Positions 27,455 through 37,002 of a DNA stretch of 64,000 nucleotides are shown here, piece after piece (position 1 is the first letter of the stretch; each line of letters opens with the position of its first letter). The notes under the pieces are model-generated. The model ran no database searches and was not told the origin of the DNA. It was given only the letters and a program-made list of their open reading frames with translations. Both the position numbers and the translations under genes were made by a program. The stretch lies in NCBI GenBank assembly GCA_020723325.1, contig DYJD01000001.1, positions 310,001 through 374,000 on the forward strand, in the 5' to 3' direction. The stretch is from Desulfosudis oleivorans (GTDB taxonomy: Bacteria > Desulfobacterota > Desulfobacteria > Desulfobacterales > SURF-7).

Positions 27455-28024
27455 ATGGGAGCCAATGACACGCCCTTTTTAAAAGGTCAGATGCTCATCG
27501 CCATGCCGACCCTTATGGACCCGAATTTCATTCGTTCCGTAACCTGCATATGCGAACACACCATGGCCGGAGCCGTCGGCATTGTGATTAATCACCATCA
27601 TCCCCTGCTCACTGCTGGTGAGATCTTTAAAGAGCTTAAAATAAACTGCATCGACCAAGCGGAAAGCATACCGGTTTTTTTGGGCGGGCCGGTCCATATA
27701 GGGGAAATATTTATCCTGCATGGTCCTCCCTTTCATTGGGAAGGATGTCTGCAGATTACGGCAAGCCTGGCTTTGAGCAATACCCGCGATATCCTGGAGG
27801 CCATTGCCCTGGGCCGGGCACCCCGTTCCTTCATCATCGCGCTGGGGTGTGCCGGATGGGGCAAGGGCCAATTGGAATCCGAAATTTTGGCCAATGTATG
27901 GCTGACCTGCCCGTTGACCGAAACACTGCTTTTTAATTCTCCGATCGAAACCCGCTGGGATGAAGCCATGAAAATGGTGGGGGTTGATCCCGCCTTTCTG
28001 TCCGGCACGGCCGGCAGCGCCTGA
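27455..28024 (+). CDS. YqgE/AlgH family protein (UPF0301)
   Basis: A 189-residue protein of the YqgE/AlgH family, starting KGQMLIAMPTLMDPNF and carrying EHTMAGAVGIVINH, VFLGGPV and FIIALGCAGWGKGQLESEI, all typical. Family function is not well defined; it has been linked to alginate regulation in Pseudomonas. ATG 27455 is chosen because AGGAG lies at 27444-27448; upstream in-frame starts at 27434 and 27389 lack a binding site. It stands alone on the plus strand. Confidence 0.92.
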   Translation: MGANDTPFLKGQMLIAMPTLMDPNFIRSVTCICEHTMAGAVGIVINHHHPLLTAGEIFKELKINCIDQAESIPVFLGGPVHIGEIFILHGPPFHWEGCLQITASLALSNTRDILEAIALGRAPRSFIIALGCAGWGKGQLESEILANVWLTCPLTETLLFNSPIETRWDEAMKMVGVDPAFLSGTAGSA

Positions 28025-28066
28025 TATGCAACCACAGCCGGGTACATCTGCGGCCGTCTTTCAGCT

Positions 28067-28255
28067 TCAGCTCTTTATACCGCATGGATGGACGGTGTTT
28101 TCTTCTTCCTCATCAGTTAATTTGGAGCCGGATTTGGGTTTTTTTTTCTTTAAGCAAACCTTGTCCTTGCGCACAAAGGCGCACAACTTCGGATTGTAAT
28201 ATTCTTTACAGTTTAAGGGATTATATAATGGACACTCGGGATTTTTTTCTGACAT
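28067..28255 (-). CDS. Small Cys-rich protein of unknown function
   Basis: A 62-residue protein with a regular cysteine pattern in its first half: ECPLYNPLNCKEYYNPKLC, then VC, and a further Cys near the end (HPCGIKS), separated by a basic KKKKPKSGSK stretch. This could bind zinc or an iron-sulfur cluster. AGGAACG lies about 8 bases upstream of ATG 28255. It is transcribed divergently from the dynamin-like GTPase with only about 80 bases between the starts, so the two may share control. Not recognised. Confidence 0.6.
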   Translation of the reverse strand: MSEKNPECPLYNPLNCKEYYNPKLCAFVRKDKVCLKKKKPKSGSKLTDEEEENTVHPCGIKS

Positions 28256-28334
28256 GTATTTCGTTCCTTTTTTTCTCCTTTTCAGGCAACGGTTCTTTTG
28301 ATATAGCATAAAACCATTAATTTTACAAGGTATT

Positions 28335-30623
28335 ATGTTGGCCGGCCAAAGCACCGATGAATTGGAACAGATTGTAATGACGGAATCATTTCATTCCCAG
28401 AAGCAAGTATTATTGGAAATCTGTGAAGCCTTGATGGATCAACTGAAAAGCATCATGGCCCTTCCGGATTTTACCGACAGGCATTTTGTCCAGTGGGAAG
28501 CCGCCTGCAAGAGCATCCGCCGCCAATTATCCGAGGAAATTCTGCGGATCGCGGTGGTGGGACCCATTAAATCCGGCAAAAGCACATTTGTAAACGCACT
28601 GCTCAAAGGGGATTATCTCAAGCGGGGCGCTGGTGTCGTCACTTCATTTGTAACCCGGGTACGGGAAGGGCAGGATTTAAAGGCTGTTCTGTGCTTTAAA
28701 ACCTGGGAAGAAATCAATGCGGATATTGCCCAGGCCCTGACGATTTTACCGGCTTGGCACCGGCCCATGGAATCAGAGCCCTTTGACATCCGCCGCAAAA
28801 AGGATCGCAGCGAGCTCGCCGAGGCCCTCAATTCCCTGCCGGTTGAAAAGCAGATCTCCCAGAATACCCGCAATTTGAACAGTGTCTTGCTGACTTCCTA
28901 TCTCAAGGGCTTTGAGCAGATCAAGGCCATGGAATTCCGCGAGAACATGACCATTGAATATGGAGCCGCCCGTTTCAATGAGCATCGGGCCTTTTCCGGC
29001 GATGAAATCCTGGCCGTGTATCTGAAGGACATTCAACTGGAAATCAATACGGACAATCGTCTGCAAAACATTGAACTGGCCGATTGCCAGGGCAGCGATT
29101 CACCCAATCCCCTGCACCTGGCTCTGATTCAGGACTATCTGCTCACGGCCCATCTTCTGATTTATGTCATCAGCAGCCGTACCGGTCTGCGTCAGGCCGA
29201 CATCCGCTTCCTTTCCATGATTAAAAAAATGGGGATCATGGACAATATCATGTTCATCGTCAACTGCGATTTTTCCGAACATGAAAACCTGGCCGGACTG
29301 GAGGTTCTAATTGGAAAGATCAAAGAAGAATTGGCGCTGATCAAGCCGGAACATGATTTGTTCGTGTTTTCTTCCCTTTTCAACCTGTTTTCCATCGGGC
29401 CGGACAAGCTTGCAAGAAAAGACCGACTGCGCTGGGAGCAATGGAAGGAGGAGCAAACCTTTGTGGCTTTTTCAGATCAGGAGACCGGGCGGTTTGTCAA
29501 GCGGCTCGAATCCAAATTGATTGGTGAGCGCTATACCCTGTTGCTGAAAAATCATTTGGAGCGCCTGCGCCGGATAACCTCAAACCTCAGCCACTGGTCG
29601 GCCATGCGCAAGGATATTCTCTCCGGTGATAAAAACCGTGCCGAAGGCATTCTGCAGAGCCTTAAGGCCCATCAGCAAAAAACCGATCAGCTGGCCGGGA
29701 TGATGAAAAAAACCTTGGATGGAGCAGCCCAGCAGATCAAAAACAATATTCGAAAAAATGTGGACCGGTATTTTGATACCCGGAACAGCCAGATTGTGGG
29801 TGATGTGAACCGCTTTATCCGCTCATTCCGGGCTGATTTCAGTGCGTATGAAGAAGACAAGACGCCGGCCGGCTTCAACCAGGCCCTGTATCTCGCATTT
29901 CAGGATTTCAAGCAGGCCCTGGACACCTATATGGCCCAAACCGTCAATCCCGGAATCATCGGTTTTTTGCGGGAGGAGGAAAAGAACATTCATGCGGCCT
30001 TTGAGGACGTTGGCCGGCCTTTTGCCGGCATGGTGGAAGACGCCTTGGTGCAGTATGAAAAGCTTGTCAGCGGTTTTGGTATTCCGGTTCAGCAAGCTGA
30101 CCGCAGCCGCTTTTGCATGGCGGATTTGGAAGCGGTCAAGGCCCTCGCCGGCTTGAAAGTGCCGCCGGCCACAGCCATGATGCGCTATTCGGCCAGAGTC
30201 AAGACCGAGGCGTTTGTGCGGCTGGGCTGCTACTCCCTGATCAATCTTTTCCGCAGAATACTGAAAAAGACCGGTCCCGGCCGCGGGCAGGATGCCCATC
30301 AGGCCCTGGAAGACGGCATCCGCAGGTTGAAAATGGAAACAGAACAGGCGGTGTTGTTCAATTTCAAAAACTACAAGGAGAATATCAAATTCCAGTACTT
30401 GTTCAAACTCGTGGACACCGCCGCCATAGCTCTTTTTCAGCAAATGACGGAAAGATTTGAGGCCTGTCTCATGGATCTTTCGGCCTTGACCGGGCTCCTT
30501 ACTGAAAAGCGCATTGACAAAGAGCGAATATATCGGTTACTGGAGGAAATCAGCCTCTCGGCCGAGGCTTTAAGTAAAAAAATCATTCACCTGGAGAGCA
30601 AGCTGACCCGCATGATGAATTAG
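28335..30623 (+). CDS. Bacterial dynamin-like GTPase
   Basis: A 762-residue large GTPase. The P-loop is GPIKSGKST (residues 76-84), followed by a G2 Thr in VVTSFVT, a G3 motif DCQG in LADCQGSDSP and a likely G4 region FIVNCDF. The Asn-Cys-Asp form at G4 departs from the usual T/N-K-x-D. Long helical regions flank the GTPase domain (about 400-620 and 640-760) as in bacterial dynamin-like proteins; no clear membrane segment is seen, but the helical tip could bind membrane. AAGG precedes the ATG. The next gene, 79 bases downstream, is a ParA-like ATPase. Confidence 0.8.
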   Translation: MLAGQSTDELEQIVMTESFHSQKQVLLEICEALMDQLKSIMALPDFTDRHFVQWEAACKSIRRQLSEEILRIAVVGPIKSGKSTFVNALLKGDYLKRGAGVVTSFVTRVREGQDLKAVLCFKTWEEINADIAQALTILPAWHRPMESEPFDIRRKKDRSELAEALNSLPVEKQISQNTRNLNSVLLTSYLKGFEQIKAMEFRENMTIEYGAARFNEHRAFSGDEILAVYLKDIQLEINTDNRLQNIELADCQGSDSPNPLHLALIQDYLLTAHLLIYVISSRTGLRQADIRFLSMIKKMGIMDNIMFIVNCDFSEHENLAGLEVLIGKIKEELALIKPEHDLFVFSSLFNLFSIGPDKLARKDRLRWEQWKEEQTFVAFSDQETGRFVKRLESKLIGERYTLLLKNHLERLRRITSNLSHWSAMRKDILSGDKNRAEGILQSLKAHQQKTDQLAGMMKKTLDGAAQQIKNNIRKNVDRYFDTRNSQIVGDVNRFIRSFRADFSAYEEDKTPAGFNQALYLAFQDFKQALDTYMAQTVNPGIIGFLREEEKNIHAAFEDVGRPFAGMVEDALVQYEKLVSGFGIPVQQADRSRFCMADLEAVKALAGLKVPPATAMMRYSARVKTEAFVRLGCYSLINLFRRILKKTGPGRGQDAHQALEDGIRRLKMETEQAVLFNFKNYKENIKFQYLFKLVDTAAIALFQQMTERFEACLMDLSALTGLLTEKRIDKERIYRLLEEISLSAEALSKKIIHLESKLTRMMN

Positions 30624-30702
30624 ATCCGTTTGTGAACGGCGCTTAACAATTTGCCTTCACATGACTATAAATTATTCTTTACATCAGCTCGGGGGGATTG
30701 AA

Positions 30703-31494
30703 ATGGGGAAGAGCAAAACGCGAATCATTGCTGTTGCCAATGAAAAGGGTGGCGTGGGAAAAACCGCCATGGTCATTAACCTGGGAGCGGCCTTGTCCCA
30801 AAAAGGGTATCAGACTCTGCTAGTGGATATGGATCCCCAACACAACACCACCAGCGGTTTGGGCGCAGAAGTGGATGATGCGGCCCTAAGTGTTTATCAT
30901 CTGATCAAAGCTGAACAAGATGGGCAGGCCGCTGCGGCCGTGCTGAAAACCAAATGGGAAAAACTCCATCTGATTCCCGCCCATATTGACCTGGCCGGTG
31001 CTGAAATCGAACTCATCGATGCAGAAGGCCGCGAGAACAAGCTGAAACAGGCCCTGATGCCGCTCGCGGATCAATATGACTTTATTCTGGTGGATACCCC
31101 GCCGAGCCTTTCCCTGTTGACGGTGAATGTTTTTGCCTTTGCCACGGAGCTGCTGGTGCCCTGCCAAACCCAGCCATATGCTTTCCGGGCGCTCACAGAC
31201 CTGTTCGATACCATTGACACGGTAAAGGAAGAGATCAATCCGGATTTGCGCATTACCGGAATTGTGGCCACTTTCTTTGACCAGCAGACCATCGTCAGCC
31301 GTGATATTTTGGAAAAGCTGAAAAGCGTTGCCCCCTACCGGGATTTGCTTTTCAAGACCGTGATCCGCAGCAATACCACCATCGCCGCCAGTTCGGCCGT
31401 ATGCAAGCCGGTGGTTTTCTACCGCCGGGGAAGCCATGGGGCTGTGGATTATACGGCATTGGCCGAGGAAATGCTGAACCGTCCGGCGCTGTGA
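30703..31494 (+). CDS. ParA/Soj-like Walker-type ATPase
   Basis: A 263-residue ParA-family ATPase. The deviant Walker A is KGGVGKT (residues 15-21), Walker A' is LLVDMDPQHNTTSGLG and Walker B is FILVDTPPSLS. Family members form ATP-dependent gradients on DNA or membranes to position chromosomes, plasmids or protein clusters. There is no ParB partner or parS-like array in the vicinity, so a role in positioning cellular cargo rather than chromosome segregation is likely. ATG 30703 follows GGGGGATTG; an upstream ATG at 30661 lacks a binding site. It follows the dynamin-like gene and converges with copA. Confidence 0.88.
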   Translation: MGKSKTRIIAVANEKGGVGKTAMVINLGAALSQKGYQTLLVDMDPQHNTTSGLGAEVDDAALSVYHLIKAEQDGQAAAAVLKTKWEKLHLIPAHIDLAGAEIELIDAEGRENKLKQALMPLADQYDFILVDTPPSLSLLTVNVFAFATELLVPCQTQPYAFRALTDLFDTIDTVKEEINPDLRITGIVATFFDQQTIVSRDILEKLKSVAPYRDLLFKTVIRSNTTIAASSAVCKPVVFYRRGSHGAVDYTALAEEMLNRPAL

Positions 31495-31502
31495 ACAGAA
31501 GT

Positions 31503-33800
31503 TCAGACAATCGGCGCGCGATATAGCCGCAGGCTGTTGCCCACCACGGATATACTGCTGAAAGCCATGGCCAAGGCCGCCAACATGGGATGAAGTTCGC
31601 GCAAGAAGATCGGTATGAACTCAAAGGGTGCCAAAACACCGGCAGCCACCGGCACCAGAATAAGGTTATAACAAAAGGCCCAAAACAGATTCTGGCGAAT
31701 GGTGCGCATGGTGGCGCGGCTGAGACTGATGGCCCGCTGTACCCCCCCCAGATGCCCGCTGGCAAGAATGATATCGGCGCTTTCGATGGCCACATCGGTT
31801 CCGGTTCCCAGGGCAAAGCCAACATCAGCTTGGGCCAGGGCCGGGGCGTCATTGAGCCCGTCCCCGACCATGGCGATACATTTTTGCTCCTGTTGCAGCG
31901 CTTTGATTTTCAAAGCCTTGTCTTGGGGCCGGACCTCGGCGATGACGTGTTGGATACCCACTTGATCGGCAATGAATCTTGCGGTTTGAAAATTGTCGCC
32001 GGTGAGCATTACCGTCATCAGATCCTGGGCCTGCAGTCTGCTCAGAACCTCGCCGGCTTCCGGTTTCACTGTATCGGCCAAGGCCACCACGGCGCTGATC
32101 TGTTGGTCCACGGCCATGGCAATCACGGTTTTTCCCTCTGCGCGCAGCCGTTCAATGTCAGCGCTCACCGGATCCATGGAGATGCCGGAGGCTTTCAGCC
32201 ATTCCGGTTTGCCCACCAGGACTTCTTTTCCATCCAAAAGGGCCCGCACACCAGCTCCGCCAAAAGCCTCGAAATGTTGAACAGGGGCGGGTTGTATGCC
32301 CTTATCCCGGGCAAAGGCCGTCACAGCCTTTCCCAAGGGATGCTCAGAGCCGTTTTCCACCGCCGCCAGCAGAAACAGCAGGTCCTCTGTTTTTTGGTAT
32401 AAAGGCGGGGACGGTAGAATATCCTTTACGGAAGGTTTTCCTTGGGTGAGTGTTCCGGTTTTATCAAATACGACCACCTCAAGTCCGGCAGCGGTCTCCA
32501 GGGCCGCGCTGTTTTTAAACAAGATTCCCTTTTCCGCGCCCTTTCCGGCTCCGGCCATGATGGCGGTGGGAGTGGCCAAACCCAAGGCGCATGGACAGGC
32601 AATCACGAGCACCGCCACAAATCGAATCATGGCCGGCACAAAATTTCCCCCCAGCCACCACCACAAGCCAAAGGTGAGCAGGGCGATGAGAATGATCAGC
32701 GGAACGAAAACAGCGGCCACGCGGTCCGCCAAGGCTTGAATCGGAGCGCGGCTGCCCTGGGTTTCCTGAACCAGGCGGATGATTTGGGCCAAAACGGTTT
32801 CTTTACCCACTTTGGCGGCTTGAATGATCATCAAGCCCATGCCGTTGATGGTTCCGGCCGTGACCGGATCTCCCGGTTTTTTATCAACCGGGATGGGCTC
32901 GCCGGTGAGCATGGCTTCATCCACGGCGGAATTGCCTTGAAGCACCACCCCGTCCACTGGAATGCTTTGACCGGGCCGGACCACCAGAATCTGCCCCACC
33001 TGAACAGAAGACAACGGCACTTCTTTTTCCATTTCCTCTTCCATGATAAAGGCGGTCTTGGGCCGCAGTCCCATCAATTTGCGAATGGCGCCGCCGGTCT
33101 TGCCCTTGGTGCGGGCCTCCAAAAGCTTGCCGAACTTGATCAGGGTTAAGATCACGGCCGCGGTTTCGAAATAGACATGTTCACCCAGGGACGGCAGCAG
33201 TAAAACCAGGAGGGAATAGAAATAGGCCACCGAAGCCCCCATGGCCACCAGCACATCCATATTGGCGCTTTTGTTCTTCAGGCTGTTGAAAGCGCCCCGG
33301 TAATAATCCCAACCGGTGTAAAATTGCACCGGCGTGGCCAATAGGAGAAACAGCAGATTCATTGAAGTGGAGTGCCGGGCCACGGCGATGAGGTTGAAAT
33401 CCCGGGCCATGCTCAATAGAAAAAGCGGCAGGGCAAAAACAACTCCCACCAGAAATTTTTTTCGTTGGGTTTGGATTTCGGCTTCCCGGGCCGCCTGTTC
33501 AGCATCTTGATCAGTGCCTTCATCTTCCACGGGCACGGCTGTAAAGCCCGCTGAATTCACTACTCCCGCAATATCTTGCAGGTCGGCAAGGGCCGGTGTA
33601 TATTCCACATAAAGCCGCTCTGCTGCAAAATTGACTGTGGCGGCAACAACGCCCGGCACTTTTTTTTGCACGATGCGTTCTATATTGCGGGCGCAATTGA
33701 CACAGGTCATACCGCGCAAGGCCAGTTCGGCTTTGCTGTGGGCCGGTTCGGGATCGGCCCCATGAAGCTTGGCGGCGTCGTTGTCAAGCAGACTGTTCAT
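31503..33800 (-). CDS. copA: Copper-exporting P1B-type ATPase
   Basis: A 765-residue heavy-metal P-type ATPase. It has one N-terminal HMA domain (GMTCVNC at about 30-36), membrane segments, the CPC metal-transport motif in [11 protein letters not shown], the phosphorylation site [19 protein letters not shown], and an HP motif (SEHPLG). CPC and the final-segment residues fit a Cu(I) exporter. The start ATG 33800 overlaps the stop of the CopZ-like gene (ATGA); a longer frame to 33866 would run across that gene. It converges with the ParA-like gene with an 8-base gap. Confidence 0.94.
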   Translation of the reverse strand: MNSLLDNDAAKLHGADPEPAHSKAELALRGMTCVNCARNIERIVQKKVPGVVAATVNFAAERLYVEYTPALADLQDIAGVVNSAGFTAVPVEDEGTDQDAEQAAREAEIQTQRKKFLVGVVFALPLFLLSMARDFNLIAVARHSTSMNLLFLLLATPVQFYTGWDYYRGAFNSLKNKSANMDVLVAMGASVAYFYSLLVLLLPSLGEHVYFETAAVILTLIKFGKLLEARTKGKTGGAIRKLMGLRPKTAFIMEEEMEKEVPLSSVQVGQILVVRPGQSIPVDGVVLQGNSAVDEAMLTGEPIPVDKKPGDPVTAGTINGMGLMIIQAAKVGKETVLAQIIRLVQETQGSRAPIQALADRVAAVFVPLIILIALLTFGLWWWLGGNFVPAMIRFVAVLVIACPCALGLATPTAIMAGAGKGAEKGILFKNSAALETAAGLEVVVFDKTGTLTQGKPSVKDILPSPPLYQKTEDLLFLLAAVENGSEHPLGKAVTAFARDKGIQPAPVQHFEAFGGAGVRALLDGKEVLVGKPEWLKASGISMDPVSADIERLRAEGKTVIAMAVDQQISAVVALADTVKPEAGEVLSRLQAQDLMTVMLTGDNFQTARFIADQVGIQHVIAEVRPQDKALKIKALQQEQKCIAMVGDGLNDAPALAQADVGFALGTGTDVAIESADIILASGHLGGVQRAISLSRATMRTIRQNLFWAFCYNLILVPVAAGVLAPFEFIPIFLRELHPMLAALAMAFSSISVVGNSLRLYRAPIV

Positions 33801-34000
33801 TCCGCCGGATAGTTCATTTCTTTCAGCATCATTCGAATCCGCTCCAGGGTGGCGGGCGCTTCCCATTCCACGGTGATTTCTTTTTTGCCCGGATCACCGG
33901 CCACATCCCGAACACCCTTGATGCCGCTTATTTCATCCTTGATGGAGGCCACACAATGTCTGCAACTGATTCTGGGAACGATAAATGTATGTTTTTCCAT
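33797..34000 (-). CDS. CopZ-like HMA-domain metallochaperone
   Basis: A 67-residue heavy-metal-associated domain protein with the ferredoxin-like fold and the metal site RISCRHC (CxxC with His between). It likely delivers Cu(I) to the CopA ATPase encoded next, with which it overlaps by 4 bases. ATG 34000 has AGGAG 7 bases upstream; an in-frame start at 34039 is not supported. Confidence 0.9.
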   Translation of the reverse strand: MEKHTFIVPRISCRHCVASIKDEISGIKGVRDVAGDPGKKEITVEWEAPATLERIRMMLKEMNYPAE

Positions 34001-34119
34001 TTTATTTCTCCTTGGTGAAGGCTGCATGGTTTGGATCATCCTTGAAACGATAATACACCATCTCCGGGATCAAGTAAAAAACATTTGGCTTCGCAGCGCG
34101 GCCCTGACCTTTTTTTAGT

Positions 34120-35847
34120 CTATCCCCTTAACTTTGCCAGATTTTCCCTTGCAAACTCAATGGTCGGGTCCATTTCCAAAGCCATGGCATAATATTGCAT
34201 GGCCTTTTGCTTTTCCCCCAGGGCGCGATAATTGGAGCCGATATTGGCATAATCAATGGCTGAATTGGGATTCAATCCGAGGACTTTTTCAAAGCAGTGA
34301 ATGGCTTCTATATGCCGGCCCAGTTTGAAATTGCAAAATCCCATTAAATTGTAAATGTCGGTGCGTTCCTGGTCGAGTCTTTCACCCTGGGCCAGAACAT
34401 TCAAAGCCTCTTGATATGCGCCCATTTCTTTATAACAAACCCCCATGTAGGAATAGATGCTGGCCTGATCCTGTTCATTGGGCTCAAGGGTCAGGGCCTC
34501 CTGGAAGCGAGCAAGGGCCTGGTCCGGCTTTTCCATGGCGAGCAGGCAAGATCCTATGTAGAATTTCAGATAATATTTACCGGGCAGAATTTTTTCCATG
34601 GCCTGTAGTTTTGTAAGGGCCGCATCCGGCGGATTTTTTTCCGTTATGATCTTGGCGGAAAACATGCCCACGGAAGTGCCCAGGGCCCGCTCCCGAAAGT
34701 GGGCGCCGGGAATGATGGTGTAAAAAGCGGGGATTTCCAGACGCGGATGCATGGTATTGATGACCAGTACTTCCAGTTTGTTTTTGGCCAGGGCCCGTAA
34801 GCAATTTTCGATCTCGATTTTGATGTTGTTATGGGAAAGATCCGGCAGCTCGCTGATGGACTTATAAACAGAAGGCCTTGTTATATAATCGGCATCTTCG
34901 ATTCTGACGAATTTGGGCAGGCCGCTGGCCACATAGTTGGCGGCCGTGTTGAAATCCCCGGCCAGTTGCGCGACTTCGGTCAAGGCCCGGGAAAAGGCCT
35001 TTTGGGGATCGGGAGTGGTGCCGGCAGTCCAGACGATTTCACTCTTTGAAGGAAAAGTGGCAGGATCATAGGCCAGCACCCCCACAGTGGGTATGCCGGT
35101 GTCAAGGGTAAAGTCGGAAACGAACAGTTGAATGTTCTCTTTGCGGTATTTCCGGAGCATGTCCTTTACCATGGCATCCGTGGCGGAATCCGGGATGATT
35201 CCGGGAACAGGCAACTGCTGATGACTCACCAGAGCGGAAACGTGGCGCTCCACAATTTCGCAGATTCCCTGCAACAAGGCTTCCTCCACACAATTGCCGG
35301 CCGAGGGCCCGTTGAATTCATTGATGGTGAAGAACCAGTCAAAGGGGATCAATACCTTTTCATTTCTGGTAAGATTGAAGCCCCAAGTCCATTTCAACGG
35401 CAAATCTTCAAAAATCCCGCGGGCCGCCTCCAGCTCCGGGGATTCGTCATGAACCGAGCGGGCGATCATTTCAAAGGGCAGCGCATCCTTTTGAACATTG
35501 CGGAAAGTATCGGTGATAAAATTATTTGGATTGTTGCAGAATGAAAAAAAACTGAAGCGCTCGGCCAGCTCCATGACGGCGCTGGCTTCGGCTTGCCGGG
35601 GCGTGGCCCCTTTTCCCATCTGTTTTTTGGTTCCGGTGACTTTCAAGGCATCCCTTCCGCACAGGCTGAAATATACCGGAATATCGAGTCTGCCGTTATC
35701 GATCCGCACCGTCTTTTCAAGGATGTGCAGATCCTGTTGCTCCAACTTATGCTTGAAACGCGCCACGGTCTGTTCCGGTGACATGATTTTATCCTGATCA
35801 AGGGTGTAGCCTTTAAATGCGTCTTTAATATGGATGTGTGATTGCAT
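34120..35847 (-). CDS. YcaO-domain protein with C-terminal TPRs
   Basis: About 575 residues. The N-terminal two-thirds is a YcaO ATP-binding domain, with conserved acidic/Arg motifs in SAVMELAERF and GICEIVERHV and the FSLCGRDA and GATPRQAEA stretches. YcaO enzymes activate peptide amide backbones with ATP to make thiazolines, oxazolines or thioamides, or support RimO-type modification. The C-terminal third is at least four TPR units (for example MGFCNFKLGRHIEAIHCFEK), like E. coli YcaO. No precursor peptide or TfuA partner is visible. ATG 35847 has GGAGGAG upstream; longer starts up to 35952 are possible. It lies upstream of, and in the same direction as, the copper genes, with a 120-base gap. 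Confidence 0.88.
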   Translation of the reverse strand: MQSHIHIKDAFKGYTLDQDKIMSPEQTVARFKHKLEQQDLHILEKTVRIDNGRLDIPVYFSLCGRDALKVTGTKKQMGKGATPRQAEASAVMELAERFSFFSFCNNPNNFITDTFRNVQKDALPFEMIARSVHDESPELEAARGIFEDLPLKWTWGFNLTRNEKVLIPFDWFFTINEFNGPSAGNCVEEALLQGICEIVERHVSALVSHQQLPVPGIIPDSATDAMVKDMLRKYRKENIQLFVSDFTLDTGIPTVGVLAYDPATFPSKSEIVWTAGTTPDPQKAFSRALTEVAQLAGDFNTAANYVASGLPKFVRIEDADYITRPSVYKSISELPDLSHNNIKIEIENCLRALAKNKLEVLVINTMHPRLEIPAFYTIIPGAHFRERALGTSVGMFSAKIITEKNPPDAALTKLQAMEKILPGKYYLKFYIGSCLLAMEKPDQALARFQEALTLEPNEQDQASIYSYMGVCYKEMGAYQEALNVLAQGERLDQERTDIYNLMGFCNFKLGRHIEAIHCFEKVLGLNPNSAIDYANIGSNYRALGEKQKAMQYYAMALEMDPTIEFARENLAKLRG

Positions 35848-35934
35848 CTGCTCCTCCAGGGCCTGCTCTGGGCAGTATTGCACCGCCGGATGCGGCGCCT
35901 GTTTTGTTAAATACATCCGGTTGTAAGAATTAAA

Positions 35935-35963
35935 TTGACCGCCTTCCGGCAATCTGTTATGGT
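35935..35963 (+). promoter_or_regulatory. Promoter for tRNA-Ala
   Basis: TTGACC (35935-35940) and TATGGT (35958-35963) are separated by exactly 17 bp, ending 17 bases before the tRNA. Confidence 0.6.
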
Positions 35964-35980
35964 CACCGGACGAAATTGTT

Positions 35981-36056
35981 GGGGATGTAGCTCAGCTGGG
36001 AGAGCGCGGCGTTCGCAATGCCGAGGCCAGGGGTTCGATCCCCCTCATCTCCACCA
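35981..36056 (+). tRNA. tRNA-Ala (CGC)
   Basis: Cloverleaf with acceptor GGGGATG/CATCTCC, D arm AGCTCAGCTGGGAGAGC, anticodon loop TTCGCAA (anticodon CGC), T arm with GGTTCGATCC, discriminator A and encoded CCA. Promoter and terminator flank it closely, so it is a single-gene unit. Confidence 0.97.
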
Positions 36057-36068
36057 GCAAAAATTTTC

Positions 36069-36096
36069 ACCCGTTGATGGAAATCAGCGGGTTTTG
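36069..36096 (+). terminator. Terminator of tRNA-Ala
   Basis: Hairpin CCCG-T-TGAT, loop GGAA, ATCA-G-CGGG (36070-36091), followed by TTTTG, 13 bases after the tRNA end. Confidence 0.7.
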
Positions 36097-36119
36097 TATT
36101 TTCATAAAAAACGGCGCTG

Positions 36120-36161
36120 AAAAAAACAACCACTCACAAAGTTGTTCCCTTTGTGAGTGGT
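36120..36161 (-). terminator. Strong terminator of the histone-like gene
   Basis: A 13-bp perfect stem ACCACTCACAAAG (36129-36141) and CTTTGTGAGTGGT (36149-36161) is followed, on the minus strand, by a run of eight or so T residues. It lies 55 bases downstream of the histone-like stop and insulates it from tRNA-Ala. Confidence 0.85.
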
Positions 36162-36215
36162 CTTAATAAAAATCCTGGTTTCCCCAGGCTGGCTGCCGTT
36201 CAGTTGTTCAACGGA

Positions 36216-36644
36216 CTAGACTTTGGCATAAACCCCTTTGCGGACAGCCTTGATCATTCCTCGCTTTTTGGCTTTATAAATGATATTGGCAATCTTTTTG
36301 GCGTTGAAACCGGTGGTATTGATTAGGGTAGTGGTGTCCATGCCGTCTCTGCTCTTGCCGATCTCATCCATTACTAGGTTGAACGCGGTGGCATCGGCTG
36401 CGGCTGCGGCCTTTGGAGACGCCTTCTTGGCAGCGGCCGGTGCTTTGGCTTTTTTTACAGCGGCTTTGGCTTTTGGCTTGGCGGCCGGCGCTTTTGGCTT
36501 GGCCGCTGCTTTGGCCTTGGATTTTCCTTTGGCCGTTTCCTTCTTGGCTAAATCGTCCACTTTCTTTGACAGTGTATCGATCCTTTTGGCCAATGCTTTT
36601 AATCCGTCGGAAATGGTCTTCAAAAAATTTTCGATCTCTTTCAT
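36216..36644 (-). CDS. Histone H1-like Lys/Ala-rich DNA-binding protein
   Basis: About 142 residues in three parts: an N-terminal short helix with KTISDGLKALAKRID-like amphipathic pattern (1-35), a central low-complexity Lys/Ala/Pro region (36-80) similar to eukaryotic histone H1 tails and to bacterial AlgP/Hc1-type tails, and a C-terminal globular winged-helix-like domain (about 85-142) with DTTTLINTTGFNAKKIANII. It probably binds DNA non-specifically and compacts or organises it. AAGGAGGAG precedes ATG 36644. A strong terminator follows, and the low-complexity region means frame and length should be treated as reliable only to the visible sequence. A -10-like TATAAT is present on the minus strand at 36763-36768. 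Confidence 0.8.
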   Translation of the reverse strand: MKEIENFLKTISDGLKALAKRIDTLSKKVDDLAKKETAKGKSKAKAAAKPKAPAAKPKAKAAVKKAKAPAAAKKASPKAAAAADATAFNLVMDEIGKSRDGMDTTTLINTTGFNAKKIANIIYKAKKRGMIKAVRKGVYAKV

Positions 36645-37002
36645 CACATGCTCCTCCTTCCATTACTTGAATAAGCGGTTAACACGATCACTATATGCTT
36701 CCGACAACTATCTATTGCTTCATCGTGATGGGGTATCCTTATGTCATATATAACTTAGCATGATTATACGAAAACGTAAAATGTAAAAAATAAAAATTTG
36801 AAAAAAAATGAAACATAGTACAAAAAATCAAATCCGCGGACGCTTCTTATGGCTTACATTTGCGTTCATCGGGTTTGGCTTGACATTTGGGCTTCAATCG
36901 GTGTACTACAATGGAACAGCTATATAAAATCAGTGCGTTATGTTAATAGTTCTACCCATAGGAAACGGCTTGCCGGCCGATAATAGAAAGAAGGTTTGAT
37001 CC
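36645..37002. other. Divergent intergenic region, hisB promoter candidate
   Basis: No gene. TTGACA at 36880-36885 with a weaker -10 (TACTAC at 36904-36909, 18-bp spacer) could drive hisB about 95 bases downstream. The region towards 36800 is very A-rich and probably holds the histone-like gene's promoter. No leader peptide or his attenuator was recognised. Confidence 0.4.

Noticed and set aside
30703-31494. Chromosome partition parA with origin nearby
   Set aside because: No ParB partner, no parS-like boxes, no dnaA or gidA neighbours seen.
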